A stretch of DNA of 64,000 nucleotides, from NCBI GenBank assembly GCA_949752795.1, contig OX457057.1, positions 101,273,513 through 101,337,512 on the forward strand. Reading direction: 5' to 3'. The notes beneath the pieces were generated by a model. That model saw only the letters and a list, made by a program, of their open reading frames with translations. It was not told the origin of the DNA and made no database searches. Positions 12,140-25,370 of the stretch are shown piece after piece. The position numbers and the translations under genes were made by a program. The number at the start of each line of letters is the position of its first letter. Position 1 is the stretch's first letter. The DNA comes from Hyperoodon ampullatus. Lineage: Eukaryota; Chordata; Mammalia; Artiodactyla; Ziphiidae.

Positions 12140-12847
12140 TCTTCAGTATTTATTGAGCTTTTGCTTTCATTACATTGTCCCTGTTCTCCTAAATGCTCGC
12201 AGTTTAGGGAGTGAGACAGACAAGTAATAGACTGTTATAGTGCAGTGTGGTAAAGCATATGGGTGTGTATATTTGATAAAATTATTACAGGGCCCTAAGG
12301 AATTAAATACTATCTAACTAATAACTAAGGCAACTAAGAGTTGGGTGATCAGGAGATCTCCAAAGAAATGACATCCATGCACAGACATGAATGTAGATGT
12401 AAAGGTTATATAAGAAATAGCCAGACCAGGGGTTGGAGGAAGAGTGTTCCATTTAGAAAAACTGACATTTGAGGAATATAAGAATTACAGTGGTGATGGA
12501 GTATGGAGAGGGAACCTCAGAGGAACTGAGGCTGGAAATGAGGCTGAAGAGGAAAGCCGGATGCTCTATAAACCACATCAAGGGATTTGAATGCTATTCT
12601 GAATTCAGTTGGAAACCATTAAGATTATGTATGAAAGCGGAGGTGTGATGTAATCAGCTTTGTACAATACATTGGAGAACAGGGCTGGTAGCAGGAGTCC
12701 AGTTAAGAAGCCATTGTCTTCACCAGGCAAAAGATGATGGTGACCTGGATTAGGACAGTGGTTATTAAAATGGAGAGAATTGAATGAGTTTGAGAAATAT
12801 TTGGAAGATGAAATCAATAATATTTTGTGAATGAGGGGAAGGTATAG
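12140..12847 (-). mobile_element. L2 LINE (part 1, 3' side)
   Basis: On the minus strand this reads through the 3' UTR and the C-terminal coding region of L2. Plus-strand signatures are gggagtgagacagacaagta, agaagccattgtcttcacca and gcaaaagatgatggtgacct. The right half resumes after an inserted MIR. Confidence 0.7.
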
Positions 12848-13090
12848 TGTATTAGTTAAAGTAACCAGACTCTAGAGCCAAAACACCTGGGTTCAAATCC
12901 TAATTCTGCCACTTAGTAGCTTTGTGAACTTTGGCAAATTACTAAACTTCTCTGTGTCTGATTTCCTCATTTGTAAAGTGAGAAGAAACACAATACTTAT
13001 CTCATAGGATTGTGTGAGGATTAAATGAATTAATTTATGTACAGAGCATAGAATGGTTCCAGGTACATAGTTAGTAATATGTGTTAACTA
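12848..13090 (+). mobile_element. MIR-type SINE nested inside L2
   Basis: A well-preserved MIR: cctgggttcaaatcctaatt, then ctgccacttagtagctttgt, then ctctgtgtctgatttcctca, then gtgtgaggattaaatgaatt. It separates two halves of the antisense L2, so it inserted after that L2. Confidence 0.88.
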
Positions 13091-13480
13091 CTATAGTAAT
13101 TATTGTTGCAATTTTTTAGTATTATTATTATTAATTTGATATGTCATTGAAGGGTGAGAAGAACCAGGATTGATGCCTAGGTTTCTAATTTGGCTGCTGA
13201 GGCAAAGTATGGTAGATATTTTTATAGGGGAGGAGGGATGATGAGAAATTCCCATTTGGGCTTGCTGTTTTTGAGGAACGTTGGGGACACCCGGGTGAAA
13301 ACACTTAGTAGGCAGAAGAGTTTTCATGTAGGGGAAAAGATATGAGTTGGGATATCCTTTGGGGAATTATGAGAATATAAGTGATCATTAGAGAAGTTGT
13401 GGGAGTAGATGAGAGCACCCCAGTGAAGAGAATGTTAAATAGGGAGGAAAAGGCATAAAGACTGTGTTATCTTTAAGAAT
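13091..13480 (-). mobile_element. L2 LINE (part 2, coding side)
   Basis: Continuation of the antisense L2 after the MIR. Plus-strand signatures are gggtgagaagaaccaggatt, gatgcctaggtttctaattt and agtagatgagagcaccccag. It carries no usable reading frame. Confidence 0.6.
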
Positions 13481-13879
13481 GTATTATTTAGGCCATAAGC
13501 CAAGGTGTAAAACTTGGTGCCAAGTGGAGGGTTTAAAAGGCTTTCAGCATTCAGTACAACTTCATTTACATTAACTTGGGCTTCAGAGGACTTTGAGCTG
13601 AGGTGAAGTGGCAGTCAGGTGGAAGAAAATTCTTCCTCTGTTGAGAAAATCTAGAACTGTAGAGAAGTCGATTGCTTAAGGTAAGGAAGATGTTTCTGAC
13701 TGCTGTTTTGCTTCTGACTGAGGGAAATAAAAGATATGAGATTGACTCCTAATTGGCACAGTGACGGAAAACATAGAATTTGTTTTTATGTCTTTTTGTG
13801 AATTATGTGCCCTATTGAAGTACATATTGCTAGGATTAGTTAATTCTGTGTTTACTAAAGAATTCTCTATTTTTTCAAC

Positions 13880-14760
13880 TTTTTGTTATGAAAATTTTCA
13901 AACCTACAAAAAAACTTGAAAGGAATAGGATAATGAATACCCATGTAATGTTACCATCACCTAGAATTCAATACTCACCTTTGAGTGAATGTAGATGTTT
14001 AGCCAAACCATTTCAAAGTAAATTGCAAACTTTATGATACTTCATTCCTGATATTTAGCATGTATTTCCTATTATACCTTGTAATATTATACCTTTCAAT
14101 ACCATTATCACACGTAAGAAAATTAACAATAATTTCTTAATATCACTTACTATTCAGGCCATATTGAGATTAGCTGATTATCTCAATGTTTTATAGACTT
14201 TTTTTTTTTCCCTTCATAAAAAGAATCCAGTGTTACCTTTGGGTGTTATACCTCTTTAGTCTCTTTTATTCTAGAACTTTTTCTTTTTTTTTGGAGGGGA
14301 ACATTTACTTTTTTAAGAAACCAGAATGTTCTAAATTCTATATTTGTCTGATTGTTTCCTCATAGCAGCATTTATCTTGTTCCTTTATTCTTTGTAATTC
14401 CTGTAAATTGGACAGTAGGTCTAAAGGCTTGGTGTAATCAGACAAAAATTTTTGGCAAGAATATGTCATAGGTGGTACTGTATACTTCATACTGTATTTT
14501 ATCGGAGGATGTCAGATTGTCACACTGTTAGCAATACTAAGTTTGATCTTTTCTATGTAATAATATAATTTTCCCATTTAAATTAGCAAGTAACCTGTGA
14601 GGTAATTATTTCATTGATAATTCTATCATTCCTTCTATACCTATTAGCTGGCATTCTTAGGTAAAGAACTTTTCCTCTTCTGCTGGAGATAAACAGTTCT
14701 TTCCCCAAAAGGCAGGATAAATGCTTAATTCTTTACTTTTAATGAGAAGTTTTGAGGAAA
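13880..14760. repeat. Ancient interspersed repeat, family not assigned
   Basis: Begins near tatgaaaattttcaaaccta and continues with ataccattatcacacgtaag, a segment about poor blocks and T-runs, and ctaaattctatatttgtctg at about 14332. The order of segments matches a common diverged mammalian repeat and overlaps in content with 11470-11860. No coding capacity. Confidence 0.45.
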
Positions 14761-16984
14761 GGAAGTTTGGTGTTACAGTCCCCTTCACTGGTTACAGATG
14801 AAATCCCTTTTTTCTCTCTCTTTTTAGAGCAGTATTATGGACTCACAGATTTTTGTTTATTCAATTTGTTATAATCAGTTATAACTGTTATTCTTTTTAA
14901 TGCTTAAATTCTCTCAAATGGCTGGTGAGAGACTCTCAAAGTTGGCTCTAGTGCCCTTTTGACAGCCCTTCATTATTTTTTCCCCTACTTTGTAGAAAAA
15001 CATAATGACCTAGGCTCACTTATATTTTCCCTGTCCCAGATCTGGAACTAGTCATTTCTCCAAGAAGCCTTGGTTCCTTTTAATGGAGAAGGGGATTTAG
15101 AAAGCAAGATACAAGCATTAGAGATGTTCATTACTGTTGGAATGTCATTGCCTCTAGTGAATATAATTAGGATGTGTATATATACACATATTTATTCTAA
15201 CTATGTTTATATATGCATATATATTTTTAAGTTATGGCTTCATGTTGATATCTATACAAACTTAGCACTACAATTTTAAAATTGTAGCTTTTGCCTTCTA
15301 TTGAACATCTTGGTTTCTCATAACATTTACATAATTACCTATTTGTTTTATCCTATAGTGCAAATAAAATAGTTTCAAAGTTATAAAAACTAATATTAAT
15401 ATCACAACAATTATGTGAAGTTTAAGATTTCTTTGCAGTTTTTATTATCCTTAGAATATATCCCAGTAAGGATGCTAGTCAGAGTACTGTGTTCAAAAGT
15501 GACTTGAAATATTTTTTTGTCTTCATGTGGTTATATTACCAATTTGATAGGCAATTAAGTTCATTTATTTCCATTTGTTTTCAATGTTAAGATTTAGATT
15601 TTTTAATTTAGTTTTATTTTCTTGAATGTATAAAACACTTGTATGGTTCAAAAGTCAAACTGTATTAAAAAGTATACTTTTGTTTTGATTTTCTTTGTCT
15701 ACCCCTTACCTCAGTCCTTTCACCACATCCATCATAGGTAACTATTTTTATTAATTTCTGGTTTTGCCTCCTACTGTTTATGTTTGTTATTATATAACTG
15801 TCCCCATTTTTTCTTCCACACTTTGTATCATTTTGTATCCCACAGGGACATAGCTAGTGTATTTGAGCCTAGAGCAGGTAATTTTTTTAATACATCCCTC
15901 TTTTATGTGATAAAATTATTTTCAGAAATGACCATGAAATAAAATATAATGATAGAAACAAAATATATACATTAAATATTTCATTTTATTGGACATTTGA
16001 ATAGACAATCATACTAGTAAAAATAAATTTTAAAATAAAGAGTACATTACAGAAAATGTTTGCTAAAATATCTCCACCAGAAAATTCATCTTGAATTTTT
16101 ATTATATTTGGTTAAAAATAAAACTCCTGAAGTTTTTCTTTTTCTACAAAATCAAGAGAAAATGATGGAATGATAGTGAACAGTAACACTATTTGATCTG
16201 CTAGTTAATAACCAGGCATTCAAATAAACATTGCCCTTTTGGTTTCTTCTAGTAATGTAAGAGCAGCATCTTTTGTTGTCTCTCCCAGCTTTCTTCAAAA
16301 TTTGATTCTTTTTTCTATGTAAGTGTCCATTTCCTTATGTTTTATTGTTGTATAGTTAATGACCTTAACCACAGTTTCCGTGCATTTGTTCTTTAAATAA
16401 CTTTTTAAAGCTCTGTGTTTTACTAGTCATTGTTCAAGGCTAATTCCGGCTGTCTGCAAGTATTTTTGTGTCTGATTAACTCATCTAAAACTTCCCACCA
16501 GAAAAAAGGATAACCCAGAAAAGAGAAATAGCATACAGCTGTCATTGTTTATTTTGAATCTATTGCTTAAATGCAGGAGTATGTAGTATAACACAGGGGC
16601 TAGAGGCAAAGTGTGCTCAAATGGAGTTTGAACCATTTCAAAACATTACAGACTTAACTTCTGAAATGAATGTGTAGAACTGAGTCCATGTGTATCAGGG
16701 GACAAACTGGGAGTTCTCCAAATTAACTTCCATGTATAGTTCAGTATTTAAGGAATAAGTAATAAAAGTGTCGGATTTGAAGCTTACATACATGTTATTA
16801 AAACTCAACAATAACTGCAACAATTATTTGGAATTTGGAACAATGAGAGATTTTTTTCAGAGAGCATTTTATTGCTGACATTTAGAAAAATTGCCATCAC
16901 ATGATGGTAAGGAGCAGATCAAGCTTTAGTTTTAGTTCATAAATTCTCTGTGGACAGTGTACTTCCTTATTGTGGGCACCTGGC
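14761..16984. other. AT-rich intron; possible old repeat at 15.6-15.9 kb
   Basis: No exon or young repeat. The part at about 15600-15790 (gtatggttcaaaagtcaaac and downstream) resembles an old L1-type 3' UTR, but too weakly to call. 15170-15225 holds a TA-rich low-complexity run. Confidence 0.4.
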
Positions 16985-17260
16985 ATGGTCTGTTTACATC
17001 ACCCCTCCTCTTGGTATACTGCTGCACCCACCAATGATTTATACAAATGCCTGTTTCTTCACAACCTCACCAACGGTGTTGAATGTTTCATTAGTCTGAT
17101 GGGTGAGAAGAGGTATCTATGTTGTTTTAATTAGCATTTATCATATTATGAGTGAAGTTGAGTATCTTTTTCTGTGTTTACAGGTCATTGCATTTCTTTT
17201 TCTGTGAACTGTCTAGTCATTAATTTTTGCCATTTTTTTTTCTAGTGGTTTTTCCTCCTC
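16985..17260 (-). mobile_element. Old L1 ORF2 fragment
   Basis: On the plus strand it shows the reversed L1 ORF2 C-terminal pattern: atgcctgtttcttcacaacc, then ttcattagtctgatgggtga, then gtgaagttgagtatcttttt. Divergence is high, suggesting an L1M-age element. Confidence 0.65.
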
Positions 17261-18467
17261 CCTTTTCAATTTGTAAAAGAAGAAGTTACATTTTAACAAA
17301 AGTTGTCTTGGAAGAAGAAAAAGGAGAAAGCAGGGCACTATCACTGACTAAATTAACTATGCTTTGGGGAAACCTTAATATATAACATTATATTAACAGA
17401 AATCCCTGTTTCCCCCTTTGAGGTGGCTGATGCATATTGCAGCCATATTGAGGAACTGAAACAACCTCTTGTGTTTAATCTGATAAATCTATGACTGCTG
17501 AAGCAGTGTTTTTCAAATTGGACTCAGCAGTTTATCTATTTTTATACGTTTGAATTCCTCATAAAATTTCTTTGAAGGTGGAATTCTTTTCTTACAACAT
17601 TTTTTTAAACCTCTGCTATAAAGTAAGAGTTGTTATTTTAAATTGTATAATATAGCATTGTTCAATGACAGATATATAATTATAACCCAGACAATTAGTA
17701 ATCATTAATTTAACAAATAAAATCAGTTAAATTGGTTCTTCACTGAATTGACTAGGTAATTTAATTAAAATTATTATCATATAAACATACTCTTACTGCT
17801 TAAAGATCATTCATACTTTGTAAGAAAAATTATGTACAGTATGTCATTTTTGTAGAGTCAACTATGAATCATTTTGTATCTCAGTTTTTCATTAAATTTT
17901 TATATTATAAATGCACACAGCTGCCCAGAAATAGAACTGAACATTAAACTTTATTTTCATGTCTGCAGATTCCCTTTCAGTCACTATTAATATGTATATC
18001 TTTGTCTTTATATTTATAAACAAAATATACCTATGTTTTTGTGTTTGGGAGTTTTCTAGTTTTGTTTTGAATTGTAAAAATAGTAACAACATTTAAGAAA
18101 AAACTTAAGACAAGACATAGTAACCCATGATCTTATCACTAGCAAGTGTTTAATTTTTTGCCAATTTATCTTATTTTTTAAGATCTTCTCTAAAATTCTC
18201 ACATCTGACTCTTCAAAAGCCCTTGATAACTAAGAATACTTTTTAATACTTTTTTTGTCATCTACTAGTCCCTCTTTTAAGTAGGATAGTCTTCTTAAGA
18301 GCAGCAAAAGTGCTCTGTGGTTTTAATTTTATTTTTTTTTAATATTTTAATTTTTTGGTTTTAGATTTAAAATTTAACAAAGTATTATATGAAGTTTACT
18401 GAGGTTAAGGTACAAAATGAATCATATTTTTTCTTGAGAGTTTAATCCTAACTGTGTATTATGAAAC
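17261..18467. other. AT-rich intron, nothing recognised
   Basis: Very AT-rich with poly-T runs near 18326-18345. No exon, SINE or LINE pattern that I can support. Confidence 0.5.
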
Positions 18468-18477
18468 TGCCTCATAA

Positions 18478-18708
18478 AGAGTGGCATAGACATATATACA
18501 CTACCAAATGTAAAATAGATAGCTAGTGGGAAGGAGCTGCATAGCACAGGGAGATCAGCTCAGTGCTTTGTGACCGCCTAGAGGGTCACATGGGGGTGAT
18601 ATGGGGATATATGTATACGTATAGCTGATTCACTTTGTTATACAGCAGAAACTAACACACCATTATAAAGCAATTATACACCAATAAAGATGTTAAAAAA
18701 AATAAAAG
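18478..18708 (+). mobile_element. Short 5'-truncated L1 3' end
   Basis: About 230 bp of L1 3' UTR (gcatagcacagggagatcag, then gttatacagcagaaactaac, then acaccaataaagatgttaaa) ending in an A-rich tail. It is flanked by a 10-bp TSD with one mismatch, tgcctcataa at 18468-18477 and tgcttcataa at 18709-18718. The same 3' UTR occurs in reverse at the left ends of the L1s near 42.6 and 51.9 kb. Confidence 0.88.
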
Positions 18709-18718
18709 TGCTTCATAA

Positions 18719-19599
18719 TATCAGTAACAAGGTGATATAATCATATAATATGTGAAGGTGTATGTTTTTGAGGAGCTACAAAGAATTGATGTTAGTCTTG
18801 AACTTACCACAAACTTTTTCCAAACTAATTGTGATTAATTTATATTTCTCTGTGAGGCAGTAATTTCTGACTTTTCACCATGAAAAATAAGGTAGTTTGG
18901 CTCGTGCCTGCTTTCTGTATCTGTTGGTCTTGTTACCTTGCTTGTGTCTCTTATTTCTTTCTCATGTGTCACCTGTTTATTTTTTCACAGTACTAATATT
19001 ATATAGTATTTGCCTACAGCAGCTCTAAATTACAAGGCTTTCTTTAGCTTCAGTCATAGAGCTCTGGATTACTCCTTCCATCGTTTGCTGAAGAAAAGAT
19101 AGAGGAAACAAAAAATTTTTTTTAAACCACCAGTACCACCACAACTCTGAAAAGACTTTTTGTCGTCAAGCAGATGGAGCACAGATATCACCTCATGTCT
19201 TTCACCATGGAGTTATCATCTTAATCTCTCTTGATTTTGACTCTTTAAATAATATCTAGTCTTTCTTTTGGGAAATTTAGAGATTGCACCTCCACCCCAA
19301 AACCTACAGAATTTAAATTTGTGTTTTTATGATGCTGTTGTTTTTCTTTTCCTTCTTTTTTTTTTTTTTTTTTTTTTTGAGACATGGTAAACCTTTCAAT
19401 TTCCAATTTCATTCCTTTAAAAATTTTCAGTTTTCTTCAACTGCACTCCTTGTTTATTCATTGTTTAGTTCATTCTCTTTTTTCCTTCAAGGACTCCTAT
19501 CATTTGAAGTTTGGATTACAGCACTCTGCAAATCTGTGAGCATTCATTTCCTATCTTGGTTAATTTCTTATTATCAGTGTATGTTTCTTGAGTTGCCTC
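18719..19599. other. Intron with long T-tract
   Basis: Contains a pure T-run of about 22 bases at 19357-19378. The following text does not match a SINE body. The 141-codon frame at 19329-19754 begins inside this T-tract and is Phe/Leu-rich by composition. It is not a gene. Confidence 0.5.
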
Positions 19600-20190
19600 C
19601 TATTTCACCAATCCAATTTTCTGCTGCATTGATTCTTCTATTACTGCTTCTACTGCCAGTATTAATGGGTTTGTGGCTAAATTTATTCTGTGCTGGTCGT
19701 GGTATCCTCCAGCTGTTTTCCTTGTCTTCGTCGTCCACAGTGTTGCCAGAATGATCCATCGAAAATGAAGTCTGGCTATGTCATTCCCCTGGTAAAAATT
19801 TTAGTCACTTCTTCACTAGAGTCATGTTCTGACCCTTCAGTGACATAAGTAAAACCTTCTGTTACCTGAGCTTCCTGCCTCTCTCTCTAGTCTTATAATC
19901 CACCACCACCCTGCCACTGTGCATTCTCTTCCCCTTGCCTGGAACGCCCACCGTGGTCCTGATCCCATGCTCCCCATCCATACTCCCAGCCTAGATTAAC
20001 TGGTTTTCCCCACTAAACACAATTATTTATTTTCTCTTAGCTACATACTCTCATGCACGTTGTACATGCTTTTTCACTGGTTTTAGTAGTTATTTGCTTA
20101 TACATGTCTGTGACACCCTAACACCAGGGCAGGTACTATATTATGGTTTCTATAGCTTCAACACTAGTGCAGTGCCTAATGTTTTGTATT
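19600..20190 (+). mobile_element. L2 LINE 3' region
   Basis: Plus-strand L2 signatures: tggctatgtcattcccctgg, cttgcctggaacgcccaccg and tctgtgacaccctaacacca, ending near gtgcagtgcctaatgttttg. Order and content match the L2 3' part. It has no open frame of its own worth calling. Confidence 0.7.
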
Positions 20191-20199
20191 ATTATCCTT

Positions 20200-21357
20200 C
20201 TGTCTTTTGGTTTTATTTTCTTTAAGGGAGAGGCTGGCCTCTATCATATAATCTTTCTATTCTTTTTTCTTTTTCACGGGAAATATTTTTAGTGGAGTCA
20301 GGCTATTTAATTGTTTTTTTCCAGTCTGTGTTTTCATGTACATAATTTACTAATCCTTAAGATGTGGTTTTACAGTAACTTGTCCTAAATCACATTATCC
20401 CTGGGTCAGGGTTCAGGAACCAGTTCTGTGAGTGACCTGTTAAACACTCAGTCACTATTCATTTCATTAATCAAATTACAGGCTTAGGTCAACCAGGACT
20501 GACTTCTCTAGCCTAATTGTTCGGTCTCAAGCCTGGGGTGGTGATCCAGTTTTGACAATATGTTCCTAGTTATGCAGCCCTGAAGTCTGAAAGCCAGTTG
20601 TACAGTCAGGGTGGTCTTCCTCTCCTGTTTCTTTTGTTTTTGTTTTTTTGTTTGTTTACCTCTAAGATTATGTTATGCTCTAATTCTTAAACACTTGAGA
20701 AAAAGGAAAAAAAAAAGCTTTATAGAGTTCTAAAAAATGGTATGCTTTTGTTGTTGTCTTTAGCCTCTCAAACAATATAGAAAATTATAAAGCTGAGGGT
20801 AAAATACTTCAACATCTTGCCACTCAGAGATAAGCATATTTTAGAATATATTTTTGCATAAATACATGTAAGAAAAGTGTACCAATTTCATAAATGACAT
20901 CTTGCACTAAATGCTCCCTTCTACAGCTCCCTCTATTTTACTCAACATGTTTAAACTCCATCATACCTCAGTAATTGAAGATATATTTCATCATTTATAA
21001 TCTAATTACCAGTTACCTATAGTTGGACATTTAAATTCTTTATAAATAATACTGTGATAAACATTCATCTTTTTTTTTACATTTTTATGTGAATATAACT
21101 TCAGTAGAGCTCTTCTGCCAGAAGACATGCAAGTATATGTTGATAGATATTGCCATAACGCCTTTCAGAAAAGTCGTTCCAACTTACATCACTCCACATC
21201 TCTACCAAGGCCAGATATTTGTTGTGAGCTAAAGACTCCCAATTTACAGCTCTAAATTCAGATCTCTTGATATTTTCACATGTTATCTGTTTCACTAGCA
21301 TCTCAAATAACATACCCCAAACCTTACCCTGATTTTCTGCCTCAATTCCCAAACTTG
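20200..21357. other. Intron, probable diverged LINE traces
   Basis: Mostly unassigned. 20960-21180 (atagttggacatttaaattc, then gtgataaacattcatctttt) looks like a diverged antisense LINE 3' end, but I would not fix a family. Confidence 0.35.
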
Positions 21358-21372
21358 TTTCTTCCCCTTTCT

Positions 21373-21733
21373 TTTTAAAAATTTTTTAAATTAATTTATT
21401 TTTTTGGCTGTGTTGGGTCTTCATTGCTGCGTACGGGCTTTCTCTAATTGAGGCGAGCGGTGGGCTGCTCTTTGCTGTGGTGCATGGGCTTCTCATTGCG
21501 GGGGCTTCTCTTGTTGTGGAGCACTGGCTGTAGGCATGTGGGCTTCAGTAGTTGCAGCACGTGCGCTCGGTAGTTGTGGCTCCCAGGCTCTAGAGCACAG
21601 GCTCAGTAGTTGTGGTGCATGGGCTTAGTTGCTCCGCGGCATGTGGGATCTTCCCAGACCAGGGCTTGAACCTGTGTCCCCTGCATTGGCAGGTGGATCC
21701 TTAACCTGCCAACCGTGCCACCAGGGAAGTCCA
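21373..21733 (-). mobile_element. CHR-1-type long tRNA-derived SINE
   Basis: A 360-bp SINE in minus orientation. The plus-strand left end is the reversed tail (ggctgtgttgggtcttcatt) and the right end is the reversed tRNA-like head (ccaccagggaagtcca). It has a perfect 15-bp TSD, tttcttcccctttct at 21358-21372 and 21734-21748. The internal body contains degenerate repeats of a unit like cagtagttgtggc. Confidence 0.9.
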
Positions 21734-21748
21734 TTTCTTCCCCTTTCT

Positions 21749-22370
21749 ATGTCTTTTATTCAAATGGAACTTAAAGTTCCTGGTTATTCAAGCCAGAAGC
21801 CTGGAGTGATCTTTTCTGTTGTCTCTTTTCCCCTGAATCTTCCTGTCAAATATATTACTAAGGCTAATGGATTCTATTCACAATTTCATGAATATCCAAA
21901 TATGAGGAGGCCCTGTAGTTAAGCTTAAGCTATCCCACAATTTTTTAAAAGACACTTTAAAAAATACATATCCTTTTGATTAGGCAGTATGAATGTAAAC
22001 TTTTAGGGATAAAATCAGATTTCTACCTCTAAAATTTAATTTAATTACACATATATTTAAAATGAAATTTAGAAATACTACTTTTCCCACTATTTCTTGT
22101 AAAAAGTTTGTGCAAACTCTTCAACTTACACCTTTGGTATTGTGTCAGCACTGGAATGAGTTACCTAACACAATTTCCTAGTTCACCTCCTCCTCTCTTC
22201 CATCTAAATTGTTTGAGATATTGTAGTTTTTAAATCTGTGTATAGTGCTGTCCTAGCCACAAGTAAAATTAGAGCAAAAATTTTTCCCTTCACTTTTGTT
22301 GTTGACATATATTTATGATCTCATAACCTAAGTATGGACTGAATTGCTTTTTTCCAAAAGTGATCATTGA
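21749..22370. other. Intronic sequence, nothing recognised
   Basis: No repeat or exon that I can support. Ordinary AT-rich intron. Confidence 0.5.
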
Positions 22371-22505
22371 GGGAATTCCCTGGTGGTCCAGTGGTTAGGA
22401 CTCTGCACTTTCACTGCCGAGGGCCTGGGTTCAGCCCCTGGCTGGGGAACTAAGATCCCACAGGTTGTGCTGCAGGGCCAAAAAATAAAAAAATTAAAAA
22501 AATAA
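22371..22505 (+). mobile_element. Short tRNA-derived SINE (tRNA head plus A-rich tail)
   Basis: Starts gggaattccctggtggtcca and carries an A-box-like segment followed by a B-box-like gggttcagcccc near 22428. It ends in a tail of A runs broken by single T's. It is shorter than the other SINEs because it lacks their body. I see no confident TSD, so the ends are approximate. Confidence 0.85.
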
Positions 22506-23597
22506 AGGCATCTCTTCCCTTAAACAAACAATCTATCATTGAAAGATTGCTTGACAGTGACATCTGCCACATGCAGTTGTGAAGTAGTACCCCAAGGAAG
22601 AATTACTAAATCTTCTCATTTTATTTGCTCCCCACCCCCCCGTCACGTCTCCCCAGCAATTGTGTCAGATTATCTCTTAAACAGTTGTTTGTTCAGGCTA
22701 ACATGCTTTCTTCAGACAGTACGTTGTATTTTTTTCAAAATAAAATAACTTATAAATCAGACTGTAATCTGAGACTTTGTAAGGTTCAAATATAAGACAA
22801 CTTCCTCTTGTAAGGACAGTGTTTGGTATTGAAAAACTTTACATATATATGGGCATATACAGTGAATCTCAAATCCATCTGCTCCTCCATTCCCATTACA
22901 GATCTAAATCGTCTCTCACCTGGACAGTGGCCCTCACATTTTAACTACATGCCCATAGCTATTCTTGGCTCCCTCCTCTGTTTATTCTACACACAGAGAT
23001 GTTAGTTTTTCTGATGTCCGAGGAGGTGTAGGGGGTTAGTGCCAAAGGCAGCTACTTTTGGGGAGTTTTGTCACTATTTCTGTCTGAAAGCTTCTATCTC
23101 CTGCTGCTAGGGATTGGGAACAGCAACTTATATACCTTTTGTTTTGTAGATCAACATATACATTCAACATTTATCAATATTTTGTACTCAGAGTCTGCAA
23201 AATGTGCTATGCTTATGAGCTAGGGTGTTGTATGTCAGCTTCGGGCATTTTCTCAGTGTACTCTAAATTGTTTTGTATTCTTTGGGGTTGATATTTGAAT
23301 GGACAGAGATTAACTCTTTTTTTCCTTCTATTTTTGGTTATTTCTCCTCATTTTGTTCTGTATTAGAGAGCCTTTTGTAAAAGTGACTTATATTGTCATG
23401 TTGCCCAGAAAACTCCCTTTCAGTTCTTAAACCTAAATTCAGACTATCAAGCCAGTAAGGCCATTTGGTACCCTTGATTGTGGTTCTTACTTTGCAGTTC
23501 CTTAGTTCTCACTAATTGATATTGGAATTTATAGAAATTCCCATTGTCTTTTGAAATAGATTCTTTCCTTGCTATTGGTTTAGTTTAGGGGTACAGA
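22506..23597. other. Intronic sequence, nothing recognised
   Basis: Contains a short C-run at 22633-22641. No exon or clear repeat. Confidence 0.45.
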
Positions 23598-23720
23598 TTC
23601 CTTCCTTCTTCTCTTCCTCCCTCCCTCCCTCCCTCCCTTCCTTCCTTCCTTCCTTCCATCTCACCCTTCCTCCCTCCTATCCCTCTTTCTTCCCTTCCCT
23701 CCCTCTTTTTTTCTTTTTTT
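23598..23720. repeat. Polypyrimidine low-complexity tract (CCCT/CCTT)n
   Basis: Almost unbroken pyrimidines built from ccct and cctt units (for example 23615-23655). It is the reason for a spurious Glu/Arg/Gly-rich antisense frame at 23585-23824. Such tracts are length-polymorphic and can form triplex DNA. Confidence 0.9.
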
Positions 23721-25354
23721 CTGGTATTCTTTTGTTTGTTAAGACCCTTTAATGGGAAATGGGAGACTGGAGATCTTCTGACACTTTCATCTATGTTGAC
23801 ATTTTCTGAAAGGTCCTGATTCACTCAGACTTATAGTTGAGGTGAGTGGGGGGGAAATGGTTTTTAGTGGAGGAATCTGAATAGGGGGATATACATAGAA
23901 ATGGCCATTTATCTCTAAAAATGTTTCTTTGAAATTTTGACATTTTTTGTAAGGATGATAAATCCTTTTAAATATGTTCCTGATGAAACATAGAGATTAG
24001 AAATGAAAATGGGAAATAACAAATTATTTTTTAACGAATGTTGACTCTCCCTGGAGTCGGATCAGTTTTGATGTGTAATATAGTGTTTAGGACCTTTAAA
24101 CTATCTGCTTTGGAAAATTTCTAAGGATTGGGATAAATTTCTATTTTTAAAAGATATCAGAGAAAAGGAAGCTATTAAATTCCTTTTTTAATAGTGGTTA
24201 ATTATATCAGCCTACTGCCTGAACCTAGAGGTTGAGATTGTTTACATAATGATGCATCTTAAAATGCAGTCTGAATTCTGTAATAGTCATTTTTTTTCCA
24301 GTCAGACTTCTAATCAAGCACATCTGTATTCCCTTTCAGCTATCTTTTTATTAGCTGCTACAATGAAATATCAGTAACAGATCTTCTACCTCAAGTCCTG
24401 AACATTCTGCTGAAGCTTATAACTTTGATTTGCAGAGACCACTGAACCCAGTTATTCTGTTTTCAGGGAAAATGACAAGGCACAATAGATGGCTTTGTAC
24501 CCTCTTGTCAAAAGGATGAAGCATTAATACTATGATTCAGATTTCGGTGTGCCATCCAGCACTGGTTATCTGGCATTCTGACAGGTTTGCTAATGATTCC
24601 TGATGTGAGTGCCACAAAGAAAAAATTGTAAATAGACTCAGGATACCACTTTAGAAAAACTGTTTTTCTTTAAGAACTAAATCTACATGATCCCATCAAA
24701 TAAAAGCTTTGAAAAGAAAAAGACCCACTTTTAATGATTTCTTATTTTTTCTACTGTTTTCTGCTAGGAAGGTTCATCTTACTTTGCTCTTTCTGATGCA
24801 TGACTTTTAAAGGGAAAATTGTGGTGACTTTGTTGTGTCTTTTCTAGAATTGTGATTTTCATCTTACTTTTCAAATGTAGATTTTAATATTCTGTAGCTT
24901 ATTTATCAATTGAGAGTTTCAGTTAAAAGCAAAATGGTTGGAATTTAACCTTGGTATGGGGAAAATACTACTTATTAAAAACAAATGATTAAAGGAAAAC
25001 CTAGACAAATAGTATCAGCTTTTACATAGAACTTTTGCAAGTTTTTTGTCATAATGCTCCACTGGGTCAGGCTTCCTTTTCCATGAATGACCTTTGAAGG
25101 GCAAAGTTTTTGAAAACGTGTTTCTAGTTTTTAAAAGTTTTTTCTCATAGTAATAGATGATCACTGTAGAAAATTTGAAAATACAAAAACCATGAAGGTA
25201 AAAGTTTTTTTAAATCACCCAATAATTATACCTGCAATAATGTTTTAAGTATTGCTAATGTTTAAGTATGAGTTTATGTATGACCCTTACATTTTTTAAA
25301 TTTGCATATCCTCAGGTATGTTACAATTTGGGGGTCACATTGAATATTCTGTTT
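23721..25354. other. Intron; candidate conserved non-coding block at 24.3-24.65 kb
   Basis: No repeats recognised. The part about 24300-24650 is of balanced composition, complex and repeat-free. That is compatible with conserved non-coding sequence but not shown by it. Confidence 0.35.
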
Positions 25355-25370
25355 TGTGACCTGCTTTTTT

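Noticed and set aside
19329..19754. 141-codon frame rich in Phe and Leu
   Set aside because: It starts in a T-tract and runs into L2 sequence. Composition alone explains it.
23585..23824. Glu/Arg/Gly-rich protein on the minus strand
   Set aside because: It is a translation of the CCCT/CCTT low-complexity tract.
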